The notes below the pieces were generated by a model, which did no database searches, was not told the origin of the DNA, and worked only from the letters and a program-made list of their open reading frames with translations. Of a stretch of 64,000 bases of DNA, positions 40,958-50,597 are shown in pieces. The translations under genes and the position numbers were made by a program. How positions within the stretch are numbered: the stretch's first letter is position 1; every line of letters starts with the position of its first letter. The stretch is from Bacteroidota bacterium (lineage in GTDB: Bacteria > Bacteroidota > Bacteroidia > Chitinophagales > Chitinophagaceae). Location of the stretch: the NCBI GenBank assembly GCA_018267955.1, contig JAFDXL010000005.1:372001-436000 (forward strand). Direction: 5' to 3'.

Positions 40958-43843
40958 TTATTGTGCTTCTGCTTCCATATAAGAAGAAACAGGTTCACAG
41001 GTACATACCAGGTTACGATCTCCGTAAGTATTGTTGATACGGGCGATGCTTGGCCAGAATTTATTGTTCTTTACCCATGACAGCGGATATGCTGCTGCCT
41101 GGCGGCTATAAGGACGTGTCCATTCATCCGCAGTTACGATGAACTGTGTATGCGGCGCATGTTTCAGTACGTTCTCTTTCTTATCAGCCTTACCTTCTTC
41201 TATAGCGCGTATCTCTTCGCGGATGCTCAGTAATGCATCGCAGAAGCGGTCCAGCTCTGCTTTATCTTCACTTTCCGTTGGTTCTATCATGATGGTACCC
41301 GGAACAGGGAAGCTCAAGGTTGGTGCGTGGAAACCATAGTCCATCAGGCGTTTGGCAACATCTTCCGCTTCTATTTCTGCTGTTTTCTTCAGCGGGCGCA
41401 GATCTACGATAAACTCATGCGCACATGTACCGTTAACACCTGTGTACAGAATTTCATAATCGTTCTGTAAACGAGCACGCATGTAGTTAGCATTCAGTAT
41501 TGCATACTCTGTTGCTTTGCGAACACCTGTAGCGCCCAGCATACGGATGTATGCGTGAGATATCAGCAGGATACTTGCAGAACCATAAGGAGCAGCGGAT
41601 ACCGCATGACCGGCACCACCGTTGGTATTCACTATGTGAGATGGCAGGTGCGGAGCCAGGTGTGCTTTCACGCATATTGGTCCCATGCCGGGGCCACCAC
41701 CACCGTGAGGTATTGCAAATGTTTTGTGCAGGTTCAGGTGGCAAACGTCTGCGCCTATAAGGCCGGGAGCAGTAAGCCCTACCTGTGCGTTCATGTTCGC
41801 GCCATCCATATATACCTGTCCGCCATACTGGTGTACTATGTTCGTGATGTCTTTGATCGTTTCTTCATACACACCGTAGGTAGATGGGTATGTTACCATG
41901 ATACCTGCCAGGTTATCAGCGTATTGCGCTGCTTTCACTTTCAGGTCTTCTACATCTATGTATCCATTCTCAAGAGCCTTTACTACTACCACTTTGTAGC
42001 CTACCATTACTGCTGATGCAGGATTGGTACCGTGTGCAGATATAGGTATCAGCATCACGTTGCGATGTTTATCTCCGCGGCTTTCGTGATAAGACCTGAT
42101 GGTCAGCAGACCTGAATATTCTCCTTGCGCACCGCTGTTTGGCTGCAGGCTGCAGGCATCAAATGCAGTGATCTCGCAGAGGTAGCTTTCCAATTCTTTA
42201 GCCATTTGCAGATAGCCCTGCGCCTGGTCGTTTGGTACAAACGGATGCATCTTGCTCCAGTGTGCCCAGCTCAGCGGCATCATTTCAGATGCAGCATTCA
42301 GCTTCATGGTACAAGATCCCAGGGATATCATGCTGGTGTTCAGGCTCAGGTCCTTGTTCTCCAGCATTTTTATATAGCGCATCATTTGCGATTCGCTATG
42401 ATAAGTGTTGAATACCGGGTGTGTCAGGAAATCAGAGGTACGTGTCATTGCGGTACCTATGTTTGACAACACATCGTCATTTGCAATTTCAAAGCTTACC
42501 GGCTCACCGCTGTTATCAAATACGCTGATGATGTTGAACAGGTCGCTGGTAGTGGTAGTTTCATCAAGTGAGATACCTACCAGTGTGTTATCAGCAAAAT
42601 ACCTGAAGTTGATCTCTTTAGCTTCAGCAGCAGTTTTAATAGCTTGAGCATCTGCTACCTTCACAACGATGGTATCAAAATAAGAATCTGATACCAGGCT
42701 ATGGCCCATTCCTTTCAGCTGGTTTGCCAGTGTATGGGTAAGGATGCTTACTCGTTTAGCAATGCGTGTCAGCCCGTCAGGACCATGATACACCGCATAC
42801 ATCGCTGCCATGTTAGCCAGCAATGCCTGTGCAGTACAGATATTGGAAGTTGCTTTTTCGCGTTTGATGTGCTGCTCACGTGTCTGCAGCGCCATGCGCA
42901 ATGCACGGTTGCCGTTAGCGTCTATGCTCACACCAATGATACGGCCAGGGATGGCACGTTTGAAATCATCAGAACAAGAGAAGAATGCTGCGTGCGGTCC
43001 ACCATAACCCAAGGGCACACCAAAACGTTGTGCAGAACCTAATGCCACATCAGCGCCCAGCTCACCGGGAGAGGTGATCAGCGTTAATGCTAACAGGTCT
43101 GTAGCCATCGCTACATATGCGCCTGCTGCATGTACTTTTTCTATAAAGCCGCGGTAATCTTCTACGCTACCTTTATCATTAGGATATTGCACCAAAGCAC
43201 CGAAATAAGTATTGTCGATAGTTGCAGTACGGTAATCGCCTGTTACTATTTCCACACCCAGCGGAGTAGCACGCGTAAGCACTACATCTTTTGTTTGCGG
43301 GAACACATCCTCATCCACAAAGAATTTAGGGCGATCCAGTTTTTCATGGTCTTTATTCAATGTAGCCAGGAACATGTGCATCGCTTCTGCAGCAGCTGTA
43401 GCTTCATCCAGCAGGGATGCATTGGCTATTGGCAGGCCTGTCAGGTCGCTCACCATCGTCTGGTAGTTCAGCAGGCTTTCCAGGCGACCTTGTGATATTT
43501 CTGCCTGGTAGGGAGTGTATTGTGTATACCATCCCGGGTTTTCAAAAATGTTACGCAGTATCACGCTTGGTGTCAGCGTATCATAATAACCCTGGCCTAT
43601 ATAATTCTTAAATACTTTGTTCTTGGTAGACAGCTCTTTAGAAATACGCAGGTACTCCGCTTCGCTAATGCTTTCCGGTATATTCAGCTTCCTGTTCATC
43701 CGGATAGCCTCAGGCACCGTTCGGCTTATCAGTTCTTCCATATCTGCCACGCCAATGGTCGCCAGCATTGCTTTTGTATCATGCTCATTAGGGCCTATAT
43801 GGCGTCCTATGAACTCCTGATTTTGAAGAGAGAATAGATTCAT
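40958..43843 (-). CDS. gcvP: Glycine dehydrogenase (decarboxylating), P protein
   Basis: A 961-residue single-chain P protein of the glycine cleavage system, which decarboxylates glycine with PLP and passes the aminomethyl group to the H protein. The N-terminal R-H-I-G-P-N, the Y-T-P-Y-Q-A-E-I-S-Q-G-R-L-E-S-L-L-N region and the PLP-lysine region H-L-N-L-H-K-T-F with G-G-G-G-P-G-M-G-P are all present. The length equals the usual single-chain form, in contrast to the split P1/P2 type. No gcvT or gcvH is nearby. I looked for a glycine riboswitch in the 168 bp upstream and saw none. A strong terminator ends the gene. Confidence 0.97.
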   Translation of the reverse strand: MNLFSLQNQEFIGRHIGPNEHDTKAMLATIGVADMEELISRTVPEAIRMNRKLNIPESISEAEYLRISKELSTKNKVFKNYIGQGYYDTLTPSVILRNIFENPGWYTQYTPYQAEISQGRLESLLNYQTMVSDLTGLPIANASLLDEATAAAEAMHMFLATLNKDHEKLDRPKFFVDEDVFPQTKDVVLTRATPLGVEIVTGDYRTATIDNTYFGALVQYPNDKGSVEDYRGFIEKVHAAGAYVAMATDLLALTLITSPGELGADVALGSAQRFGVPLGYGGPHAAFFSCSDDFKRAIPGRIIGVSIDANGNRALRMALQTREQHIKREKATSNICTAQALLANMAAMYAVYHGPDGLTRIAKRVSILTHTLANQLKGMGHSLVSDSYFDTIVVKVADAQAIKTAAEAKEINFRYFADNTLVGISLDETTTTSDLFNIISVFDNSGEPVSFEIANDDVLSNIGTAMTRTSDFLTHPVFNTYHSESQMMRYIKMLENKDLSLNTSMISLGSCTMKLNAASEMMPLSWAHWSKMHPFVPNDQAQGYLQMAKELESYLCEITAFDACSLQPNSGAQGEYSGLLTIRSYHESRGDKHRNVMLIPISAHGTNPASAVMVGYKVVVVKALENGYIDVEDLKVKAAQYADNLAGIMVTYPSTYGVYEETIKDITNIVHQYGGQVYMDGANMNAQVGLTAPGLIGADVCHLNLHKTFAIPHGGGGPGMGPICVKAHLAPHLPSHIVNTNGGAGHAVSAAPYGSASILLISHAYIRMLGATGVRKATEYAILNANYMRARLQNDYEILYTGVNGTCAHEFIVDLRPLKKTAEIEAEDVAKRLMDYGFHAPTLSFPVPGTIMIEPTESEDKAELDRFCDALLSIREEIRAIEEGKADKKENVLKHAPHTQFIVTADEWTRPYSRQAAAYPLSWVKNNKFWPSIARINNTYGDRNLVCTCEPVSSYMEAEAQ

Positions 43844-44011
43844 TTTTTTTGAGCTCCTTATATGAATTAAAGAAAGTGCAAAGTTAGCCGTATGGTATGT
43901 AATTGCAAAGTGTATCTGTCATAACCCTCAATATGACAAATACTGATATATACGGTTCCTATAATATCCCTGGAAGGGAAACATTTAAATAAAAAACAAA
44001 TATGGGAACCA

Positions 44012-44752
44012 CTACTCCAGCACCCCTTCTTTTATCTCGTTCCACAAGGCGCGGTAGCAGGTAGCCGCGTAGCTGGAGGGGGCAAAAGCACCAAGCGGAG
44101 CATGGTGTACACCCATCTTCTCTACATCCGACAGGTAAGGGATGTAATATTCAAAGAAGCGCTTGTCTTTATACAACTTCGCCATCACGTCTTTGTGCAT
44201 GTTCTTTCGGATGTCCACCATCGTAAAAAAGCACATCAGTTTTTCCACCCCGGCATCCTTATCTTCAAAATAACTTTTCACCAAGTCGTACGTACGTACC
44301 GACAGCGTAGTAGGTATCACCGGCATCAGCACTACATCTGATGCATAGAATATATTGTCTGCAAGCAGGGAGAATCCCGGCGGGCAATCGATGAATACAA
44401 AATCATAGCTATTTTCCAGCCATTTCAACAGGTTGCTCAGCTGCTTTTTAGAATTCTTGTCTTCGAGGAACAGGTCCATCTTACGGGCAGAGATGTCTGC
44501 CGGTATAATATCCAGCCCTTCGTAAGGCGTGCTCATGATTGCCTCTTCAATACTTACCGTATGCGCAATGATCTTCTTTGCCGATATCTTTTCCTTTGGC
44601 TGCGCGTTGAAGTAAAAGGAGGCAGCACCCTGCGGATCGAGGTCCCAAAGCAGGGTTTTATAACCGTCCTTAGCGGCCATAAAGGCAAAATTGACGCAGG
44701 ATGCGGTCTTACCAACACCGCCTTTCAGATTATATAGCGAGGTGACGAACAT
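44012..44752 (-). CDS. ParA/MinD-type ATPase, orphan
   Basis: A 246-residue ATPase with the deviant Walker A K-G-G-V-G-K-T-A-S-C near the N terminus, Walker A-prime D-L-D-P-Q-G-A-A-S and the Walker B F-V-F-I-D-C-P-P-G-F. These are typical of ParA proteins that position DNA or protein cargo on the nucleoid. I use the ATG at 44752; two codons earlier is a TTG. No parB and no parS-like palindrome (TGTTTCACGTGAAACA type) is visible nearby, so it is probably an orphan positioning ATPase and not the chromosomal partition protein. Upstream on the same strand are the helical-repeat protein and MoxR genes, 59 bp away. Confidence 0.88.
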   Translation of the reverse strand: MFVTSLYNLKGGVGKTASCVNFAFMAAKDGYKTLLWDLDPQGAASFYFNAQPKEKISAKKIIAHTVSIEEAIMSTPYEGLDIIPADISARKMDLFLEDKNSKKQLSNLLKWLENSYDFVFIDCPPGFSLLADNIFYASDVVLMPVIPTTLSVRTYDLVKSYFEDKDAGVEKLMCFFTMVDIRKNMHKDVMAKLYKDKRFFEYYIPYLSDVEKMGVHHAPLGAFAPSSYAATCYRALWNEIKEGVLE

Positions 44753-44811
44753 AGACAAAGAATACTATATAAAACTAAACTTTTATCTCTGCCTGTGGAA
44801 ATGATCCTATA

Positions 44812-46833
44812 TTATTTTTCTTTCGCCGGATCTTTACCGCCAATATTAAAAAGGCGATATGCCAGCTCTACCCCTGCATCTTCAGCTTTGGTATATCCAA
44901 ATGATTGGCGCGGCACTACATAGTTACCGGCACGGTCCATCACATAGTATTCAATACGCTTTTTACCACCCGCATTTAGGAAGCTGATGTATACTTCCGG
45001 CGCAGGCGATGTGGTAACCCAGTTGATATTGCAATCCTTCAATCGGTCCACTACTACCTTATCCTGTTGCCCCATAATGCGGATGTTCATATTCATGGAC
45101 ATTCCGGTGGTAGGCACCAGTTGCGGGTATATCACATAGGCGCGATATATCCAATCGTTGTACCCTGCTTTATCATCCATTTCCTTAGCACAAGTCGCCT
45201 GGTCCTGGTACACACGTGCAAGGAACAGCTTTTCATATTCCGGGTCAATATTCGGATCGCGCAATATCTCGTTTAGCAATACACGTGCTTCTTTATAATT
45301 GCCCTGTTTCATGGTAAGCTGGGCTACAAATAGCTTAAAGTATTTGCGCACGTACTTCCGGTCATCGGTACGGAGTTCCTGTTGAAATTTCTGCAAAAAG
45401 AATTTGGTGCTGAAATCGCGTATCAGGTACCATACCTCATCCCAGCTAACAGTACTCTCGGTAGAGAACAATTTATAGACAACCCTGTCCCTTTCAGGGT
45501 TCAGGGCAAACTGGTTGATGATCAGGAATTGCTGCATGTACTTTTCAGTGAGCATTTGCCCCATGTCTGCCAATACAGATGGATTATACCACCAGTTCTT
45601 ATGCTCAAACCGCTGACGGTCTAATGCAGCCTGTTTGTTCAGCAGTTTGATAAGCTGCACACTGAAATCATAATGTGTTTGCCCCAGTGTGGTGCCTATG
45701 TGCAGTTCTTTAAACTCAGCCGCTTTATTGATGTACCGTTCCGATTCCTTTTCCTGCCCATCATAAAACAGGCAACGTGCCAGCGCTATATTATACCATC
45801 CAAAGCCGGGTGTAGAGCCATTCGCTTTGATCATTTCCCGCATCAGTTCGGCACCGAGTTTGGGCTGCGATTTATATATCTTCAATATCGAAGTATAGTA
45901 AGCCCATTCCTTCAATCTTTTATCGGCGCCATCCTGTGCTACTGCTTCTTCGTATTCGCGCTCTGCCTCCCTGAAATCGCCGCACACTTCTCTGAATGTT
46001 GCATAGTTGTTATGCGGGAAGAAAGGGCTCTTGCGCAGCAGGTCGTAGTAATAAGTGGCAGAATCAATCTTCAAAGCATAGCTATAGAGCATGGCCTTAT
46101 AATGATACACTCTTTGCTTTTCTTCCAGTTCGTATCCCTGTGGAAATATAGTCGCATTGATACGCTTGTTGATGTTGATACGACGCAGGCCGGAATCAAG
46201 ATAACTATTGGCCAGCCTTTCATTTGCATCAATAGAATTTTTCAGGAAAAAGTATTTGCTGCTGTTATAAAACCTGTTACGATGCACCGTCCAGCCAAGG
46301 TAGTTATACGCATCTAACTGGTAGTCGCGCTGAAAGTTCCATTTCAATGTGCGGCGCATCAGGTTATATACTTTAATCGGCTCTTCAGTATTGGCATAGC
46401 AATCCATTAGCAGGTATGCTATGGTTGTATAGTCTATCTGGAATTTGTAGGCAAATACATATACCGCCACATCAGGGCTGCGTGTTGCCAGTTCTTTCCT
46501 GTAATCCCTTTCTATCAGGTCCAGCGCTTTCTCCAGGGGTTGTGCCGCATTCTTATACCCAAGGTAGTCGGCAGCATGTTCGTGTTTATATGCGCCTTCA
46601 AACAACCAGCCCACATAATAGCTGCTATCTATTCTTTTAAATTCGCGGCTGCGGGGCAGCGCATCATCGCTGAGCATGTTACTTGCCATCCGCTTGGCAT
46701 CTATCTCCCATCGCTGCGTTGGGTTTTTACGATGTATTAGCTGCTGTGCCTGTATAGGGGATATGGCCGCAAGGCACAGGCATAGCAACAAAACAATCCT
46801 GCGCCCGGTGGCTTCAAGATCGATGCTATGCAT
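44812..46833 (-). CDS. Exported helical-repeat (TPR-like) protein of unknown role
   Basis: A 673-residue protein with a signal peptide ending I-Q-A-Q. From about residue 100 to 560 it is mostly helical with irregular TPR-like pairs (for example Y-N-L-M-R-R-T-L-K-W ... A-Y-N-Y-L-G-W, Q-G-N-Y-K-E-A-R-V-L-L-N-E-I-L). The last 100 residues appear more beta-rich. I do not recognise a named family. Its ATG overlaps the 3' end of the moxR gene by 8 bp, so the two are translationally coupled. A link to an AAA ATPase may reflect envelope protein assembly, but this cannot be read from the sequence. Confidence 0.82.
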   Translation of the reverse strand: MHSIDLEATGRRIVLLLCLCLAAISPIQAQQLIHRKNPTQRWEIDAKRMASNMLSDDALPRSREFKRIDSSYYVGWLFEGAYKHEHAADYLGYKNAAQPLEKALDLIERDYRKELATRSPDVAVYVFAYKFQIDYTTIAYLLMDCYANTEEPIKVYNLMRRTLKWNFQRDYQLDAYNYLGWTVHRNRFYNSSKYFFLKNSIDANERLANSYLDSGLRRININKRINATIFPQGYELEEKQRVYHYKAMLYSYALKIDSATYYYDLLRKSPFFPHNNYATFREVCGDFREAEREYEEAVAQDGADKRLKEWAYYTSILKIYKSQPKLGAELMREMIKANGSTPGFGWYNIALARCLFYDGQEKESERYINKAAEFKELHIGTTLGQTHYDFSVQLIKLLNKQAALDRQRFEHKNWWYNPSVLADMGQMLTEKYMQQFLIINQFALNPERDRVVYKLFSTESTVSWDEVWYLIRDFSTKFFLQKFQQELRTDDRKYVRKYFKLFVAQLTMKQGNYKEARVLLNEILRDPNIDPEYEKLFLARVYQDQATCAKEMDDKAGYNDWIYRAYVIYPQLVPTTGMSMNMNIRIMGQQDKVVVDRLKDCNINWVTTSPAPEVYISFLNAGGKKRIEYYVMDRAGNYVVPRQSFGYTKAEDAGVELAYRLFNIGGKDPAKEK

Positions 46834-47821
46834 ATAATTTCAGTTTCGCCAGTCGTTCTGCTTCTTTATTGATAATACTGTCTAATGCTTTTTGCTTGCC
46901 TTCTTTATTGCGATAGATGAGCCTGTGCTCGAGCACCGCGCGTGCTATATCTTTCACATCATCTTCTATAACAAAGCTTCTGCCGCGTACTAGTGCGTAT
47001 GCACGCAGGCATTTGATGAATGCGATACCGCTACGTGTAGAGGCACCTAATGATATATCCTGGTGTGCACGTGTACCGCGCACTATATTATTTACTGCTT
47101 TTAATATTTCCTCATGCACGAATACATTTTCTGCTTCCTGTTGCAGGTTCAGGATATCATGAAAGCTCAACACCTGCTGCAGGCTTTCCAGGTTGTGTGC
47201 TATGTCTACATACTCGCGATAGATGTTCAATTCCACATCTTCATCTACATAGCCAAATGTGATCTTCATAAAGAAACGGTCTAGCTGTGCTGCGGGCAGC
47301 GGATAGGTACCTTCCATTTCTATCGGGTTTTGCGTAGCTATGGTAAAGAACAAACGCTCCAGCTTTATAGTAGTATCACCTACGGTTATCTGGTGTTCTG
47401 CCATCGATTCCAGCAAGGCGCTCTGCACTTTTGGGGATGCACGGTTGATCTCGTCCGCCAGCAGCACATTACAGAAAAGCGGGCCTTTTTTAAACACAAA
47501 TTCCTTGTTCCTGTCATCGAATATATGGGTACCTATCAGGTCCATCGGCAGCAGGTCGGGTGTAAACTGTATCCTTTTGAATATTACATGGTCATTATCT
47601 TTTTCGCCACTGATGCACTGCGCCAGTGTTCTTGCCAGTACGGTCTTGCCGGTACCGGGGTTATCTTCCATCAGGATATGACCGCCTGCCAGCAGGCAGG
47701 TAACCACCATTTCTACCTGGTATTGCTTACCACGTATTACCTTCTCTATCTGCGATATTAATTCCTGTACTTTATGGGTTGGTGTGTTGTTTGTAACCTG
47801 TTCAGAGATAGGTTCCATCAT
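46826..47821 (-). CDS. MoxR-family AAA+ ATPase
   Basis: A 331-residue ATPase. Walker A is in M-E-D-N-P-G-T-G-K-T-V-L-A, Walker B in V-L-L-A-D-E-I-N-R-A, and a sensor region in A-T-Q-N-P-I-E-M-E-G-T-Y-P-L-P-A-A-Q-L-D-R-F. The order and the H-I-L-M-E-D start are typical of MoxR proteins, which act as chaperone-like ATPases, often with von Willebrand A domain partners. No VWA or DUF58 gene is adjacent here; instead it is coupled to an exported helical-repeat protein. I use the ATG at 47821 and note an adjacent ATG at 47818; the longer frame would begin with TTG. Confidence 0.92.
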   Translation of the reverse strand: MMEPISEQVTNNTPTHKVQELISQIEKVIRGKQYQVEMVVTCLLAGGHILMEDNPGTGKTVLARTLAQCISGEKDNDHVIFKRIQFTPDLLPMDLIGTHIFDDRNKEFVFKKGPLFCNVLLADEINRASPKVQSALLESMAEHQITVGDTTIKLERLFFTIATQNPIEMEGTYPLPAAQLDRFFMKITFGYVDEDVELNIYREYVDIAHNLESLQQVLSFHDILNLQQEAENVFVHEEILKAVNNIVRGTRAHQDISLGASTRSGIAFIKCLRAYALVRGRSFVIEDDVKDIARAVLEHRLIYRNKEGKQKALDSIINKEAERLAKLKLYA

Positions 47822-48108
47822 ATATGCCAAGCTTTTTACAAGTTTACTGATTTATACGCTGTGATGAATTAGGATGGGCTATAAATTTTTGTGAAAAGGA
47901 TATGCCATAAAACAGAAAACCTGCCTGTAGAGTACAGGCAGGCCTTTTTCTTGCTAACTTAACGGATTAGGGTATGTTGAGTATATGGATAAACACACCT
48001 GTTGCCGATGAGATCTTTGGGATCTCATTCCTATGCTATTGCAGCACAAGATGAGACATCCATGTTACCGGTAGTTTCCTAAAGCATTAAGCCTGTATTA
48101 TGGTTTTG
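47822..48108. other. 287-bp intergenic region between moxR and porX
   Basis: It contains the terminator at 47920-47942 and an 8-bp hairpin ATGAGATC/GATCTCAT at 48008-48028 without a U-tract. I see no gene and no -7 box with a good -33 for moxR. Confidence 0.6.
47920..47942. terminator. Terminator downstream of porX
   Basis: Perfect 10-bp stem CCTGCCTGTA/TACAGGCAGG with a GAG loop. T-rich runs lie on both sides (TTTTCTGTTTT on the minus strand and CCTTTTTCTT on the plus strand). Confidence 0.8.
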
Positions 48109-49671
48109 TTACTTACTTGACAACCGCACAACAGGTACCAACATTTCTTCGAGCGAAATGCCGCCGTGCTGGAATGTATTGCGGTAATAATTCACGTAAT
48201 AATTGTAGTTATTTGGATAGCAGAGGAACACATCTTCCTTCGCAAATATGTAAGTAGAACTTACATTAGGGCGTGGCAGCCCTGCTTCGCGCGGATCGCG
48301 AAATGCAAGTACATCTTTCTCCTCGTACTGCAGGTTCCGTCCATGTTTATAACGCAGGTTGGTAGTGGTTTGCCTGTCGCCCACGCACTTGCTCGGTGTC
48401 TTTACACGCTGTGTACCGTGGTCTGTTGTAATGATGATCTGTATATTCTTATCAGCTATCTTTTTCAGCGCGCGATAAAGTGGTGAGTGTTCAAACCAGC
48501 TTACAGTCAGTGAGCGGTAAGACACCTCGTCACCCGCCAGTTCTTTCAATACTTCCATTTCGGTACGTGCATGTGACAGCATGTCCACGAAATTGTACAC
48601 GATCACGCTCAGGTCATTATTCAGGTAGTTATGGATATTATCTTCCAGGTCCTTACCATGCTCGTTATTGGTGATCTTAGTGTACTGTACTTTCAGTTTG
48701 TCCAGCTTCAGTTGTTTCAACTGGTTGCGCAGGAAGGTTTCTTCATACAGGTTCTTACCGCCTTCTTCATCATCATTCTTCCATTCGTTCGGGAACTTGG
48801 CTTCTATCTCGATCGGCAACATACCGGCAAACAGGGCATTGCGTGCATACTGTGTTGCTGTCGGCAATATGCTATAGAACATATCCTCCTCCAGCAGGCG
48901 GAAGGTCTCGGTAATGATAGGCTGCAATACTTTCCACTGATCGAAACGCAGGTTATCTATTACCACCAGGAAGGTTGGCTTGCCGGGCTCCAGGTATGGC
49001 GCTACTTTCCTTTTAAACAACTCGTGCGACATCAACGGTGCATCGCCCGATTTATCTTTAATCCACTTGGCGTAATTCTTCGATATGAATTTGAAGAAGT
49101 CTGTATTGGCCTCTGCTTTTTGTGTTTGCAATACTTCCATCATCTCAGCACTATCGCTGCGTGCCATTTCCAGCTCCCAGTACACCAGTTTTTTATAAAG
49201 CTCCTTCCATTCTTCCTGGTTGGGGTTAGAGCTGAGCGCCATAAACAGGTTGCGGAAATCCTGCTGGTAGGCAACAGTTGTCTTTTCGCTTACCAGCCTC
49301 TTGGTATCCATGATCTTCTTCAGCGAAAGCAATACCTGGTTGGGGTTCACAGGTTTTATCAGGTAGTCTGTTATCTGCGACCCGATGGCTTCCTCCATGA
49401 TGTTCTCCGCCTCATTTTTGGTCACCATAACCACCGGCAGCAGCGGATGTATCTCCTTGATCTTGGCAAGTGTTTCCAGGCCAGTCATGCCAGGCATGCT
49501 TTCGTCCAGCAGCACTACATCTACCATTTTATCTTTCAGCATTTCCAGGGCGTCATACCCATTGGATACCGCTGTCACATCATAACCTTTGTTCTTCAAA
49601 AAAACGATCTGCGATTTCAGAGAATCTATCTCGTCATCGATCCAAAGTATCTCGCCTTGTAGTGTATTCAT
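48109..49671 (-). CDS. porX: PorX: response regulator fused to PglZ/alkaline-phosphatase-like domain
   Basis: A 520-residue two-domain protein. Residues 1-120 are a receiver domain (I-D-D-E at 11-14, phospho-acceptor Asp56 in LLDESMPG, M-V-T-K-N and L-I-K-P switch residues). Residues 200-520 are a PglZ domain of the alkaline phosphatase superfamily: F-L-V-V-I-D-N-L-R-F-D-Q, then T-A-T-Q-Y-A-R-N-A-L-F-A-G-M and I-I-T-T-D-H-G. This architecture is that of PorX, the regulator of type IX secretion in Porphyromonas gingivalis and relatives. It has no adjacent kinase gene. In this window it would sit above the type IX cargo and the PorP/SprF partners. Confidence 0.93.
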   Translation of the reverse strand: MNTLQGEILWIDDEIDSLKSQIVFLKNKGYDVTAVSNGYDALEMLKDKMVDVVLLDESMPGMTGLETLAKIKEIHPLLPVVMVTKNEAENIMEEAIGSQITDYLIKPVNPNQVLLSLKKIMDTKRLVSEKTTVAYQQDFRNLFMALSSNPNQEEWKELYKKLVYWELEMARSDSAEMMEVLQTQKAEANTDFFKFISKNYAKWIKDKSGDAPLMSHELFKRKVAPYLEPGKPTFLVVIDNLRFDQWKVLQPIITETFRLLEEDMFYSILPTATQYARNALFAGMLPIEIEAKFPNEWKNDDEEGGKNLYEETFLRNQLKQLKLDKLKVQYTKITNNEHGKDLEDNIHNYLNNDLSVIVYNFVDMLSHARTEMEVLKELAGDEVSYRSLTVSWFEHSPLYRALKKIADKNIQIIITTDHGTQRVKTPSKCVGDRQTTTNLRYKHGRNLQYEEKDVLAFRDPREAGLPRPNVSSTYIFAKEDVFLCYPNNYNYYVNYYRNTFQHGGISLEEMLVPVVRLSSK

Positions 49672-49736
49672 ATTGCTGGTATGGTGTTTAAAGCACTGGA
49701 ACGCTTAAAAATACGTTACTGTTGCGTCAATGCCTA

Positions 49737-49764
49737 TTGTTTTAACGCAAGTTTTACATCTTTG
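49737..49764 (+). promoter_or_regulatory. Promoter of the GNAT gene
   Basis: TTG at 49737-49739, a 17-bp spacer, then CATCTTTG at 49757-49764, one base off TAnnTTTG. The implied start near 49771 lies downstream of the 49730 ATG, which supports the later start at 49808. Confidence 0.45.
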
Positions 49765-49807
49765 CATCCTTATAACGCTTTTAGCTTCAGCATATTGCTA
49801 TAAAACA

Positions 49808-50269
49808 ATGCCAATGAATAATAACGTTGTGATCCGTACCGCTACCAAAGAAGATTGTGCTGCCATGCTGCAACTGGTGCATGAACTTGCCGTTTATGAG
49901 CGCGCGCCGGACGAGGTAACTGTTTCAATGGAGCATTTTATTGAAAGTGGGTTTGGGACTAATCCTGTTTGGTGGGCACTGGTAGCAGAGGTAGATGGGA
50001 AAGTAGTTGGTTTTGCACTTTATTACATCCGGTATTCTACCTGGAAGGGACAACGCATGTACTTGGAGGATATACTGGTAACGGAAGCATGGCGTGGCCA
50101 AGGAATAGGATCGATGCTAATGGACGAGTTAGTGGTGATTGCAAAAGAAAAAGGCTTTCACGGTATCAACTGGCAGGTGCTCGACTGGAACGAACCGGCC
50201 ATTAATTTCTACAAAAAATACAATGCAAATTTTGACCCTGAATGGGTGAACGTGGGCATTACGTTTTAG
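49808..50269 (+). CDS. GNAT-family N-acetyltransferase
   Basis: A 153-residue acetyltransferase of the GCN5 fold. The opening V-I-R-T-A-T-K-E-D-C-A-A-M and the acetyl-CoA loop E-A-W-R-G-Q-G-I-G-S-M-L-M are visible, followed by the end W-Q-V-L-D-W-N-E-P-A-I-N-F-Y-K-K. The pattern resembles the diamine/spermidine N1-acetyltransferase-like branch, but I would not assign a substrate. The frame is open from 49730; I prefer the ATG at 49808 because the promoter-like element falls inside the longer version. The 3' end touches a duplicated unit (50259-50901). Confidence 0.88.
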   Translation: MPMNNNVVIRTATKEDCAAMLQLVHELAVYERAPDEVTVSMEHFIESGFGTNPVWWALVAEVDGKVVGFALYYIRYSTWKGQRMYLEDILVTEAWRGQGIGSMLMDELVVIAKEKGFHGINWQVLDWNEPAINFYKKYNANFDPEWVNVGITF

Positions 50270-50508
50270 AATTTATTAAAGCGAGCCTGATCCTTTTTTA
50301 GCTTATACCATTTTCCTGTAGCTACGATAATATTATAAATACTTATTGACAGAAGCATACAAAAAACACGAAGCCGCGAATGTTCTTGCATAGCGATATA
50401 TAAAACATACCCGGAGAGAAGCAAGCCGAACAGTCCTGTAGCAAATACCAACCTTATTCCAAACTTTTTGAAATAAACAGGATCAGATAGTTTCAGGAAG
50501 ATGTTAAT
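50266..50508 (-). pseudogene. Diverged left copy of a small membrane protein gene, start codon lost
   Basis: Eighty codons without a stop that align with the right copy at 50598-50831. The first 17 residues after the start are nearly identical (N-I-F-L-K-L-S-D-P-V-Y-F-K-K-F-G) and the rest is only distantly similar (two hydrophobic segments, then a basic end). The start codon of the right copy is ATG; here it is ATT (50506-50508), and a one-base deletion just upstream shifts the preceding frame. It may be dead, use ATT, or start at TTG 50451. Its stop overlaps the GNAT stop region. Confidence 0.5.
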
Positions 50509-50597
50509 AGCAGTTGGTTGATTTTAGTACATGAAATAGCCATCTTTTAAGTAAGACGGGCATTTATATGTCTTGAAGTTACGTTTTAAAAATGGAA

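Noticed and set aside
43844-44011. Glycine riboswitch upstream of gcvP
   Set aside because: I looked for the conserved aptamer pattern on the minus strand and saw none; only an imperfect GGTTCC/GGGAACC pairing exists.
44012-44752. Chromosome partition parA of a parAB locus
   Set aside because: No parB gene follows and no parS-like palindrome was seen in this part of the window.
48008-48028. Second terminator between moxR and porX
   Set aside because: The 8-bp hairpin is perfect but has no T-rich tail on either strand.
48631-49662. Plus-strand open frame of 343 codons inside porX
   Set aside because: It is antisense to a clear two-domain PorX with all catalytic motifs, and the product shows no known pattern.
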